Notes under the pieces: model-generated
Database searches by the model: none
What the model was told of the DNA's origin: nothing
Seen by the model: the letters and a program-made list of their open reading frames with translations, nothing else
Translations under genes and position numbers: made by a program
In this document: one piece after another, positions 1 to 7,140 of the stretch
Layout: every line of letters begins with the position of its first letter
Position numbering within the stretch: the stretch's first letter is position 1
Source of the DNA: an uncultured Bacilli bacterium
Lineage (GTDB): Bacteria > Bacillota_I > Bacilli_A > RF39 > UBA660
NCBI GenBank assembly: GCA_947628075.1
Contig: CANQYF010000015.1
Span: 1 to 18,757 of the forward strand
Reading direction: 5' to 3'
DNA length: 18,757 nucleotides

Positions 1-32
1 AACTTGTTTTTTTCTCCCATTTTCTCTTACAA

Positions 33-98
33 TTTACTTTTTCTTATTAAATTGTCATTTACTTTTTCATTTGAGTATCTATATTATTATTAGGTGAC
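33..98 (+). promoter_or_regulatory. Leader of the DUF6512-like gene: direct repeat, possible promoter, SD
   Basis: An 11-base direct repeat TTTACTTTTTC occurs at 33-43 and 58-68 (period 25). A possible -35 TTGTCA at 52-57 is followed after 18 bases by a poor -10, TATCTA, at 76-81. The ribosome site AGGTGA lies a few bases before the ATG at 102 and is convincing. The promoter call is weak, and nothing else is recognised in the first 100 bases. Confidence 0.35.
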
Positions 99-101
99 TC
101 T

Positions 102-644
102 ATGAATTTAAAAAAAATGATTTTGATTAATACTATTATTACTTTTCTATTATGTTTCTTAACCCATTTTGCTTATACTATTCTTTCTAATAATTTTTCA
201 GCTATATTTTTTCCTGTTAATGAAAGTATTTGGGAACATATGAAAATGTTATATACCACTATTTTACTAGCAGGTATAATAGAATATTTTTTTCTAAAAA
301 AATGGCATCTTAATTATCACAATTTAATTTTAAGTACACTCACAGCTAGTCTTATCAGTATTCCTATTTATTTAGCTATTTTCTTACCTTTTTATTATAA
401 TTTAGGTGAAAATATGATTATTACTTTCATCATCTTATTTTTAACAATTTTATTAGTCAATTATATTGCTTATAAAATAGAAAGCTTACCCATTATTCCT
501 TATGAGAAAGTTATTAGTATTATTTTTATAATTATTGTATATGTTATTATGGCCATCTTAACATTTAAAGCTCCTCATAAAGAAATATTTTTTGATACAG
601 AAGAAGAAAAATATGGTATTAGTGATTATATAATTAAAAAATAA
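102..644 (+). CDS. DUF6512-like integral membrane protein
   Basis: A 180-residue polytopic membrane protein and the only plus-strand gene here. Hydrophobic segments lie near residues 6-28, 50-65, 77-98, 105-122 and 137-154. The motif PVNESIWEHMK at residues 38-48 and the C-terminal stretch around 155-173 (APHKEIFFDTEEEKYGI) match what I remember of the DUF6512 family, which has about this length and ends in a similar proline/aspartate/YG tail. The function of that family is not known to me. The start is set by AGGTGA just upstream. The gene converges on the minus-strand operon and the two share a terminator just past its stop. I am sure it is real and membrane-bound, and fairly sure of the family. 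Confidence 0.8.
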   Translation: MNLKKMILINTIITFLLCFLTHFAYTILSNNFSAIFFPVNESIWEHMKMLYTTILLAGIIEYFFLKKWHLNYHNLILSTLTASLISIPIYLAIFLPFYYNLGENMIITFIILFLTILLVNYIAYKIESLPIIPYEKVISIIFIIIVYVIMAILTFKAPHKEIFFDTEEEKYGISDYIIKK

Positions 645-674
645 GAAAGTTTTATTATTTAACTTTCTTATTTT
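638..674. terminator. Bidirectional terminator between convergent genes
   Basis: A 14-bp perfect inverted repeat, AAAATAAGAAAGTT (638-651) and AACTTTCTTATTTT (661-674), with a 9-base AT loop. It has A-rich and T-rich flanks on both strands, so it can end transcription from either side. It includes the stop codons of both the plus-strand gene (642-644) and the ylbE-like gene (668-670). Confidence 0.85.
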
Positions 675-889
675 ATAGTATCAATAATGGAACTTATTAT
701 ATCAATTGTATTAATCGCATCACTTATTTTATCAGTTGTTCTTTCCTTATATTGTTCTTTCATTTCTTTCATAAATTCTTTATAATAAACGGGATCTCGA
801 TTTAAAAATTTAATAAAACTTGTATTTTCATCCAAATATTTTTTAAATTTTTTATCTTCAATTAATTTTTGTTGTAAAAAATATTCCAT
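668..889 (-). CDS. YlbE-like small protein
   Basis: A 73-residue soluble protein. The central part (F-L-N-R-D-P-x-Y-Y-K-E-F near residues 28-39, then a helix E-Q-Y-K-E-R-T-x-x-K-I) follows the pattern of Bacillus YlbE, which has a W-Y-x-x-L-x-R-x-P motif followed by an N-H/Y-Y-K-K-T-I segment and is about 79 residues long. The match is by memory of the family. The strongest support is the neighbour: a YlbD-like gene directly upstream, as in Bacillus where ylbD and ylbE are adjacent. The start ATG is two bases past the ylbD-like stop, and the ribosome site GAGGA overlaps the end of that gene, so translation is coupled. The function is unknown. Confidence 0.6.
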   Translation of the reverse strand: MEYFLQQKLIEDKKFKKYLDENTSFIKFLNRDPVYYKEFMKEMKEQYKERTTDKISDAINTIDIISSIIDTIK

Positions 890-891
890 TT

Positions 892-1248
892 TTAGTCCTC
901 AAAGAATTTATTTAAAGGACGCGCTGCCACGGGGCCTTTCACAATATCTTTAACACTATTTGTTCCCTTACTTGTTAAATCTTCTACAATTCCTAAAGCT
1001 TTTTGTGCAGTATTAACATGTTTTTGAATTTCATCTAAATTAATATTTTTCATAATTTCACTTATTTTAGTAGGTGTTATCATCCCCGGATTAGTTCCTC
1101 TTTCATAGGCTTTCCAAGCATTATCATCATTACCATAAACATCATAGATTTCATAAAATGATTGCAAAGTCATTTCTTTATTTCGAACATACTCTAATAG
1201 TTCAGGTCTATTTCGCATAAATTCTTTAAATTCTTCTTTTTTACTCAT
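892..1248 (-). CDS. YlbD-like (putative spore-coat family) protein
   Basis: A 118-residue soluble protein. The N-terminal half carries F-K-E-F-M-R-x-R-P-E-L-L-E-Y-V-R followed by T-L-Q-S-F-Y-E-I-Y and a D-D-N-A-W segment (residues 8-46). This matches the F-K-E-F-V-K-x-H-P-x-L-I-x-E-V-R, T-W-Q-D-x-Y-E, L-x-G-E-x-D-P-x-W pattern of Bacillus YlbD, a predicted coat component. The C-terminal half (residues 57-118) is helical and less conserved. The ribosome site AGGTGA at 1255-1260 is the only good one and fixes the ATG at 1246-1248. That site lies inside the 3' arm of a 12-bp hairpin following parC. Family assignment is by motif; a coat role in this organism is inference. Confidence 0.65.
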   Translation of the reverse strand: MSKKEEFKEFMRNRPELLEYVRNKEMTLQSFYEIYDVYGNDDNAWKAYERGTNPGMITPTKISEIMKNINLDEIQKHVNTAQKALGIVEDLTSKGTNSVKDIVKGPVAARPLNKFFED

Positions 1249-1251
1249 AAT

Positions 1252-1289
1252 AAATCACCTAGTATATCCTATGAACAACTAGGTGATTT
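1252..1289 (-). promoter_or_regulatory. Hairpin after parC that buries the ylbD-like ribosome site
   Basis: A perfect 12-bp inverted repeat, AAATCACCTAGT (1252-1263) and ACTAGGTGATTT (1278-1289), with a 14-base loop. In the minus-strand transcript the 5' arm begins two bases after the parC stop. The 3' arm contains AGGTGA, the ribosome site of the next gene. There is no U-run after the 3' arm on the minus strand, so as a terminator it is weak. It looks at least as much like a structure that blocks translation of read-through RNA. Confidence 0.6.
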
Positions 1290-1291
1290 TA

Positions 1292-3775
1292 TTATATTTT
1301 AAAGTCTTTAGCAAAATCTTCAAAAGATTGTTGTTCAACTTTTTTATCTTCTTCTATTTCTTTGGCTTTCTCATTATCCAACATTATTTTAATAGGATTA
1401 TATTTTAAATCAAACTTATCAACATGACCTTTATAAATATTACTTCCATTACTATTACTATCCATAATTGGAATTTCACTATTTTTTATTTCTTTAATAT
1501 CACTATCACTTTTAATAATAACTATATCTCGAGCATTAGTAACATAAGCATAGTTTACTTCATAATTAACTGTTTTATTCTTCTTAATTAATAAATTACC
1601 TTTTTTAGCTCTTGATAATATTTTTAATTCTTCTAATTTAATTCTTTTTGCTGTATTATTATTTGTAAAAATATTTAAATATTCACTACTTTCATCAAAA
1701 GTAAGACCATTAATTACATAGTCATCGGTTAATTTTATCCCAATAACTCCACTAGCTTTTAAGCCCACTAAAGGTACTAAATCATTACTATATCTTAAAT
1801 AATAACCATTATTTGTAACTAATAATACTTCTTTTTGACTTTCTTTAACACTTATAAGTTCATCATTTTCTTTTAATTTAATAACAGTCATGGCTTTACT
1901 ATAACGACTTACTACTAAATCTGTCATCTTAATTTGTTTAACCATACCTTTTTTAGTAAATAAAGTTAAATTTTTATTATCACTAACTATAAATGATGCG
2001 ATAACTTTTTCATTTTCCGAAAGAGGGACTAAATTACTTACATGTTTACCAAGTTCTTTCCACTTAGCTTCAAAAACTTTATATACAGGAACGAAAATAT
2101 AATTACCTAAATTTGTAAATAAGACTAAATTATTTAAAGTATTTGTTTCAAATAAATTAGTAATATAATCACCTGGTTTTAATAAAGTTTCACCATCTGA
2201 TGAAGAAAATGATTTAGCTGAAACTCTTTTTAAATAACCTTCATTTGTAACAACTACCCAAGTATTTTCTTTCGGTATCATACTAGTCATATCTAATTTA
2301 ATTTCTGTAACCTCATCTACTATAGTAGTTTTTCTTGGAGTAGCATACTCTTTTTTGACTAATTTTAATTCCTTTTTCATAACATATTTTAATGTTTCTT
2401 CATCACTTAAAATTGCTTTTAAAGCCTCAATAATTTTTAATAAAGATTCTTTTTCTTCCTCTAACGCTACCACATCAGTATTTGTTAATCTATATAATTG
2501 TAAAGTTACAATGGCTTTGGCTTGTTCTTCAGTAAAAGCAAATTTAAGTACTAAATTATTTTCAGCATCACTTTTATTTTTACTAGCTCTAATTACTTTA
2601 ATAACTTCATCTAAGATCGAAATACATTTAATTAAACCAGTTACTATTTCAAAACGTTTTTCTTTAGTCTTTAAATCAAATTTAGTCCTTCTAGTAATTA
2701 CCTCTTTTTGATGGGCTATATAGGCATCAAGTATTTCTAATAATCCTAATGTTTTAGGTGCTCTATTTACAATAGCTACCATATTATAATTATAAGAAAT
2801 TTGTAAATCCGTATTTTTTAATAAATAGTTAAGAACTAAATCACTGTTAGCACCAGCTTTTAAATCAATACAAATTCGAAGTCCTTCTCTATCTGATTCA
2901 TCTCGAACTTCAGCCATACCATCAATTTTTTTATCGATTCTAATTGCATCAATCTTATTTACTAATAAAGCTTTATTAACATCATAAGGTATCTCGGTAA
3001 TAACTATTTTTTCTTTACCTTTTTCTTTAATAACACTATATTTTGATCTAACTATAACTCGACCTTTACCTGTTTTAAAAGCCTCTTTTATACCATTTAT
3101 CCCTTCGGCAATGCCTCCCGTCGGAAAATCTGGCCCTTTAACTATTTCTAAAATAGTATCTAAATAACAATTAGGTGAATCAATTCTTTTAATTGTAGCA
3201 TCAATTATTTCCCCTAAATTATGAGGAGGAATATTAGTGGCATAACCTGCACTAATACCCATGGTGCCATTTACTAAAAGATTAGGAAATTTGGCGGGTA
3301 AAACAGTAGGCTCCAGTAGACGATCATCAAAGTTTGGTGACCATTCAACAGTGTCTTTCTCTAAATCCCCTAAAAGTTCATTACTTATTTTAGCAAGTCT
3401 CGCTTCGGTATAACGATAAGCCGCGGCGGGATCCCCATCCATGGAACCATTATTACCTTTCATATCAATAAGGGGAGTACTTTGTTTCCACCATTGACTC
3501 ATTCTAACCATGGCATCATAAACCGATGAATCACCATGAGGATGATATTTTCCTAAAACATCACCCACGGTAGCAGCACTTTTTAAATATTTTTTATCAT
3601 AGGTATTGCCAGCATCAAACATAGCATATAAAATTCTTCTATGAACTGGTTTTAACCCATCGCGAACATCAGGAATAGCTCTATCTTGTATTATTTCTTT
3701 AGCATAGGAAGCAAAACTTTTTTCCATTATTTCTTCTAAAGCATAATCTTCTATTTTTTTTAATATTTCTTGCAT
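1292..3775 (-). CDS. parC: DNA topoisomerase IV subunit A
   Basis: The 827-residue strand-cutting subunit of topoisomerase IV, which decatenates daughter chromosomes in a complex with ParE. The breakage-reunion domain is at the N-terminus, with the catalytic tyrosine at Y122 in A-A-A-Y-R-Y-T-E-A-R. The quinolone pocket reads H-P-H-G-D-S-S-V-Y-D-A (residues 78-88) with Ser83/Ser84 and Asp87, a wild-type-looking arrangement. K-G-N-N-G-S-M-D-G-D-P (residues 106-116) is the ParC form; GyrA normally has G-N-F-G-S-x-D-G-D there. I see no GyrA-box in the C-terminal beta-propeller half (about 500-800), which also favours ParC. The ATG lies two bases after the parE stop with AGAAGG just before it, so the two are co-translated. 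Confidence 0.95.
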   Translation of the reverse strand: MQEILKKIEDYALEEIMEKSFASYAKEIIQDRAIPDVRDGLKPVHRRILYAMFDAGNTYDKKYLKSAATVGDVLGKYHPHGDSSVYDAMVRMSQWWKQSTPLIDMKGNNGSMDGDPAAAYRYTEARLAKISNELLGDLEKDTVEWSPNFDDRLLEPTVLPAKFPNLLVNGTMGISAGYATNIPPHNLGEIIDATIKRIDSPNCYLDTILEIVKGPDFPTGGIAEGINGIKEAFKTGKGRVIVRSKYSVIKEKGKEKIVITEIPYDVNKALLVNKIDAIRIDKKIDGMAEVRDESDREGLRICIDLKAGANSDLVLNYLLKNTDLQISYNYNMVAIVNRAPKTLGLLEILDAYIAHQKEVITRRTKFDLKTKEKRFEIVTGLIKCISILDEVIKVIRASKNKSDAENNLVLKFAFTEEQAKAIVTLQLYRLTNTDVVALEEEKESLLKIIEALKAILSDEETLKYVMKKELKLVKKEYATPRKTTIVDEVTEIKLDMTSMIPKENTWVVVTNEGYLKRVSAKSFSSSDGETLLKPGDYITNLFETNTLNNLVLFTNLGNYIFVPVYKVFEAKWKELGKHVSNLVPLSENEKVIASFIVSDNKNLTLFTKKGMVKQIKMTDLVVSRYSKAMTVIKLKENDELISVKESQKEVLLVTNNGYYLRYSNDLVPLVGLKASGVIGIKLTDDYVINGLTFDESSEYLNIFTNNNTAKRIKLEELKILSRAKKGNLLIKKNKTVNYEVNYAYVTNARDIVIIKSDSDIKEIKNSEIPIMDSNSNGSNIYKGHVDKFDLKYNPIKIMLDNEKAKEIEEDKKVEQQSFEDFAKDFKI

Positions 3776-3777
3776 AT

Positions 3778-5688
3778 TTAACCTTCTATTCTGTAATTAT
3801 CTTCCATTGTAAAGACAATATTTTCTTCAATCCATTCTTTACGTGGTTCAACTTTATCACCCATTAAAACATTTACTCTTTTTTCCGCTAAAGCAGCATC
3901 ATAAATATTTACTCGCATTAAGGTTCTAGTCTCTGGATTCATCGTCGTATCCCAAAGTTCATCGGGATTCATTTCTCCTAAACCTTTATTTCGCGAAATA
4001 TCTGGTTTTCCCGAATTTTCACTCACTATTTTAAAACGTTCTTCATCAGAGTAAGCATAAAAATGTTTTTTTCCATATTCAATTTTATATAACGGTGGTT
4101 TAGCAACATAAACTTTTCCAGCTTCAATTAAAGGACGCATAAATCTATAAAAGAATGTTAATAACAGTATTTGAATATGAGAACCATCGACATCAGCATC
4201 GGTCATAATAATGATTTTATCATAGTTTGAATCTTCAACAACAAAATCACTACCAAGTCCTGCCCCAATGGTATGAATTATTGTATTAATTTCTTCATTT
4301 TTTAAAATATCAGCCACATTAGTTTTTTCTGCATTAATAACTTTACCTCGAAGTGGTAAAATGGCTTGAAATTTACGATCACGACCACTTTTGGCAGATC
4401 CTCCTGCTGAATCACCTTCAACTAAAAATAATTCATTTATTTTAGCATTTTTACTAGTGGCTGGAGCTAATTTACCAGATAAATTCTTTTCTATTTTATT
4501 TTTGCCTTTACCATTTCGGGCATCTTCTCTGGCTTTACGTGCGGCCTCCCTCGCAATTTTACTTCTCGAAGCTTTTTCCACAATATTAGTAGCTATTTCT
4601 TTATTTTCTTCTAAAAAGAATTTAATATTTTCATAAGTAATACTTTCCGTTACACTTCGCGCTTCCGGTGTTCCTAATTTTCCTTTTGTTTGACCTTCAA
4701 ATTGAAGTTTATTTTCTGGGATTTTTAAATTGATAACAACACTTAAACCTTCTCTAACATCAGATCCATCAAAAGTATTATCCTTTCCTTTTAATAAATT
4801 ATTCATTTTAACATAATCATTAAATGCTTTAGTAATACCCGTTTTGAACCCAACCTCATGAGTTCCTCCATCCGTAGTTTTAACATTATTTACAAATGAT
4901 AAAATATTTTCATTGTATGTATCTGTATATTGCATTGCTATATTTACTTCAATATCATTTTTACTACCTGTAAAATTCAAAACTTTATGTAAAGTGTTTT
5001 TATCTTCATTTATATATTCAATAAAATTAGTAAGTCCTTCTTCATAATGATATTTTACTTCTCTTTTTGAATCTTCATCAATTACTTCAATTGTTAAATT
5101 AGGAATTAAAAAAGCACTTTCTTGCATTCTTTCACAAATAGTTGTATACGAAAAATTACAATTTTTAAAAATATTATAATCAGGTAAAAAAGTAACGACT
5201 GTTCCAGTTTTATTAGTGGTGCCAATAGTTTTTAAAGGGCTTTCAACTTCACCACCATTTTGAAAACGAATATTAGAAATTAAACCATCAGTATAAATTA
5301 TTACATCCATTTTACTACTTAAAGCATTAACTACCGATGCTCCTACTCCATGAAGGCCACCACTTACTTTATAATTTCCTTCTTCAAATTTACCACCAGC
5401 ATGAAGAATTGTATAAATAACTTCCGGTGTTGATTTACCACTTTCATGCATGCCGATTGGTACTCCTCTTCCATTATCTGCAATTGTAATGGATCCATCT
5501 TTATGTAAAACTATTTTAATATAATTACCATAGCCATTAATTATTTCATCAATGGAATTATCGACAATTTCCCATACTAAATGATGAAGCCCTCTTTTAT
5601 CAGTGCTACCTATGTACATTCCTGGTCTTTTACGAACAGCTTCTAAACCTTCTAATATTTTTATTGATGATGCATCATATTTTGTCAT
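3778..5688 (-). CDS. parE: DNA topoisomerase IV subunit B
   Basis: The 636-residue ATPase subunit of topoisomerase IV. The GHKL ATP site shows E40 and N44 in W-E-I-V-D-N-S-I-D-E, D71-N-G-R-G-V-P, and the glycine lid G-G-L-H-G-V-G-A around residues 111-118. The transducer switch Q-T-K lies further on. The Toprim domain has E-G-D-S-A-G-G near 420-426 and the metal site D-A-D-V-D-G near 497-502. P-L-R-G-K-V-I-N and the M-T-D-A-D-V-D-G-S-H-I-Q context are as in ParE/GrlB. The length is normal. It is the first gene of a two-gene operon with parC, from a near-consensus promoter that leaves a leader of only about a dozen bases. Confidence 0.95.
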   Translation of the reverse strand: MTKYDASSIKILEGLEAVRKRPGMYIGSTDKRGLHHLVWEIVDNSIDEIINGYGNYIKIVLHKDGSITIADNGRGVPIGMHESGKSTPEVIYTILHAGGKFEEGNYKVSGGLHGVGASVVNALSSKMDVIIYTDGLISNIRFQNGGEVESPLKTIGTTNKTGTVVTFLPDYNIFKNCNFSYTTICERMQESAFLIPNLTIEVIDEDSKREVKYHYEEGLTNFIEYINEDKNTLHKVLNFTGSKNDIEVNIAMQYTDTYNENILSFVNNVKTTDGGTHEVGFKTGITKAFNDYVKMNNLLKGKDNTFDGSDVREGLSVVINLKIPENKLQFEGQTKGKLGTPEARSVTESITYENIKFFLEENKEIATNIVEKASRSKIAREAARKAREDARNGKGKNKIEKNLSGKLAPATSKNAKINELFLVEGDSAGGSAKSGRDRKFQAILPLRGKVINAEKTNVADILKNEEINTIIHTIGAGLGSDFVVEDSNYDKIIIMTDADVDGSHIQILLLTFFYRFMRPLIEAGKVYVAKPPLYKIEYGKKHFYAYSDEERFKIVSENSGKPDISRNKGLGEMNPDELWDTTMNPETRTLMRVNIYDAALAEKRVNVLMGDKVEPRKEWIEENIVFTMEDNYRIEG

Positions 5689-5707
5689 TCTCTATTTCAC
5701 CATTTTA

Positions 5708-5736
5708 ATTGTACCATCAGATTTACTGCTTTTCAA
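5708..5736 (-). promoter_or_regulatory. parE-parC promoter
   Basis: Read on the minus strand: -35 TTGAAA (5731-5736), 17-base spacer, -10 TACAAT (5708-5713) preceded by TGG, an extended -10. Transcription should start near 5701, leaving about a dozen bases before the ATG. The only SD-like bases are a weak GGTGA at the very 5' end. Confidence 0.75.
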
Positions 5737-5782
5737 CTAAACATAGACATTTTTTGACAAGACAAAATTTATAAATTAAAAA

Positions 5783-5799
5783 AGCCTCAAAATGAGACT
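5783..5799 (-). terminator. Terminator of the acidic membrane-protein gene
   Basis: On the minus strand a short stem AGTCTCA/TGAGGCT (one G-U pair, 3-base loop) is followed directly by a run of six T. It lies about 10 bases past the stop at 5809 and upstream of the parE promoter, insulating parE. Confidence 0.75.
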
Positions 5800-5808
5800 C
5801 TAAAATTT

Positions 5809-6777
5809 TTATTTAATATCGTATGTTTCACCAGATATTGAATCAAGATTATAATCTTGTAAAACAGGAGGTTCAATTTTTTCTTCTTTATTTTTCTCAA
5901 TGCTGCTTTTTAAAATTGGTAATTCAATATCTAGTTCGTCACTAGATGGTACTTTTACTTCTTCTTTTACTGCTACCTCTTCTTGTTTAGGAGCATAGAC
6001 AGAACTAAATATTTGTGGACCTCTTTGAATTTCAGGTTTTGGCGTTTCTACTTCTTCCTTAATTGACTCACTACTATTTATTATTTCGTCAAAATTAAAT
6101 TGAGGAACTCTAATAGTTTCTTCATTATTGTCTTCTTCAACTTTGACATCTTCAATTTTTGTATCTTCAAAACTATTATTTACAAATGGATATATTTCTT
6201 CTGAATGATTATCATTAATTATTGGCGTAGTTTCGTTACTAGCAAATACAAATGGTTTCTCTTCTTCTTTTTCTAAAACAGGACCAACAGTTTCTTCTTT
6301 AGCCTCTGTTAAAGTAACGTTTGGAGTTACATCGGTATTAATATTAAATTCTTCATTAATATTATTAGGTACCTCGACCTCATTAGGTATATTTTGTGAT
6401 TCCATTGGCTTTTCTTTTTCAACTTGATTATCAAAATTAATTGGAGTATTATCTAGAGTTTGAGTAGATAATTCAGTTGGCTCTGGATTACTAATTGGTG
6501 GCACATTATTTATATTTGGTACTATTATTGTATCATCTAGTGGTACTGTATTTTCATCTTTTTTAACTTCAACACTTTGAAGAGAACTTTCTTCTTTGAA
6601 AGCATCTTCACTACTAATTCTTTGCAATTTTTTAGTTGCTTCAATTTCTCGATTTTTTTGATCTTTTTTTCCAAAAAATAAAATTATAACAAATATCAAT
6701 AGTAATACAACAATGGATATCATTAAATAAGTTCCAAAATACTCATAACTATATAATTTATTTAAAAATTCCTCCAT
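5809..6777 (-). CDS. Single-pass membrane protein with long acidic, probably disordered tail
   Basis: I do not recognise a family. The 322 residues comprise a short acidic N-terminus (1-15), one hydrophobic segment (about 16-35) followed by G-K-K-D-Q-K-N-R, then nearly 285 residues rich in Glu, Val, Pro, Asn and Thr with few hydrophobic clusters. The positive charge after the segment suggests the tail is cytoplasmic. Short motifs such as E-P-T-E and P-x-P/V-E-V recur without a clear period. The end (around 280-322: D-E-L-D-I-E-L-P-I-L, then P-P-V-L-Q-D-Y-N-L-D-S) looks more ordered and could be a docking tail. This layout resembles divisome or envelope anchors such as ZipA, but no conserved domain supports that. 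AGAGGTG before the ATG and a good promoter show it is expressed alone. Confidence 0.75.
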   Translation of the reverse strand: MEEFLNKLYSYEYFGTYLMISIVVLLLIFVIILFFGKKDQKNREIEATKKLQRISSEDAFKEESSLQSVEVKKDENTVPLDDTIIVPNINNVPPISNPEPTELSTQTLDNTPINFDNQVEKEKPMESQNIPNEVEVPNNINEEFNINTDVTPNVTLTEAKEETVGPVLEKEEEKPFVFASNETTPIINDNHSEEIYPFVNNSFEDTKIEDVKVEEDNNEETIRVPQFNFDEIINSSESIKEEVETPKPEIQRGPQIFSSVYAPKQEEVAVKEEVKVPSSDELDIELPILKSSIEKNKEEKIEPPVLQDYNLDSISGETYDIK

Positions 6778-6807
6778 TAATAAGCACCTCTTTATTCTAC
6801 TATAATT

Positions 6808-6836
6808 AGATTAACACAAAATAATTATTTATGCAA
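6808..6836 (-). promoter_or_regulatory. Promoter of the acidic membrane-protein gene
   Basis: On the minus strand, -35 TTGCAT (6831-6836), exactly 17 bases, then -10 TAATCT (6808-6813) preceded by TGT. The start site would fall near 6801, with AGAGGTG soon after. It lies directly past the SpoVIF-like gene; I see no terminator between them. Confidence 0.6.
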
Positions 6837-6850
6837 TATCTAAAAACTTC

Positions 6851-7093
6851 TTAAAACATTTTATCAATATTGTTAGGTACATTACCATCCACTACTTTAG
6901 AAATTATTTTATCACTTTGTTCTTTACTAATTTTCTTACCTGTCATTTTACTTAAAGTGTCAATAACTTCTCTTAAGGTTTTCTCATCCTTCATATTACC
7001 ATTTTGTAATTTTTGAGCTAAACTTAATATCGTATCTTTATCAACTTTTGTCCGCTTTTCTACTTTATTAAAAAAAGAATCATTTAAATTCAT
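6851..7093 (-). CDS. SpoVIF-like (stage VI sporulation protein F family) small protein
   Basis: An 80-residue soluble protein. Residues 8-60 read F-F-N-K-V-E-K-R-T-K-V-D-K-D-T-I-L-S-L-A-Q then K-D-E-K-T-L-R-E-V-I and G-K-K-I-S-K-E-Q-S-D-K-I. This follows the Bacillus SpoVIF pattern (I-E-K-K-T-x-V, L-A-x-S-L-Q, F-K-D-E-K-T-V-R, K-x-V-x-K-E-L-E-D-K-I). In Bacillus the protein is involved in late spore-coat assembly. Length fits the family. AGAGGTG upstream fixes the start. The identification is by motif recall, and whether this organism sporulates cannot be told from here. Confidence 0.75.
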   Translation of the reverse strand: MNLNDSFFNKVEKRTKVDKDTILSLAQKLQNGNMKDEKTLREVIDTLSKMTGKKISKEQSDKIISKVVDGNVPNNIDKMF

Positions 7094-7109
7094 ATAACAC
7101 CTCTAATTA

Positions 7110-7140
7110 ATTATATGTATAAATGATTCATTAGTGACAA
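7110..7140 (-). promoter_or_regulatory. Possible promoter of the SpoVIF-like gene
   Basis: On the minus strand TATAAT at 7110-7115 lies 19 bases from TTGTCA (7135-7140), a long spacer for a vegetative promoter. The same -10 region reads CATATAAT, one base from the CATACAAT of sporulation sigma-E promoters, but a matching -35 is not clear. Either reading is tentative. Confidence 0.35.

Noticed and set aside
2355..2711. Plus-strand open frame inside parC
   Set aside because: Lies wholly within a conserved minus-strand gene, has low-complexity Ser/Leu/Thr composition and no family features: an antisense shadow.
4391..4636. Plus-strand open frame inside parE
   Set aside because: Antisense to the conserved Toprim region of parE; no ribosome site and no recognisable protein.
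1292..5688. gyrA and gyrB instead of parC and parE
   Set aside because: K-G-N-N-G-S-M-D-G-D-P, P-L-R-G-K-V-I-N, the order B then A with a 2-base gap and the absence of a visible GyrA-box favour topoisomerase IV.
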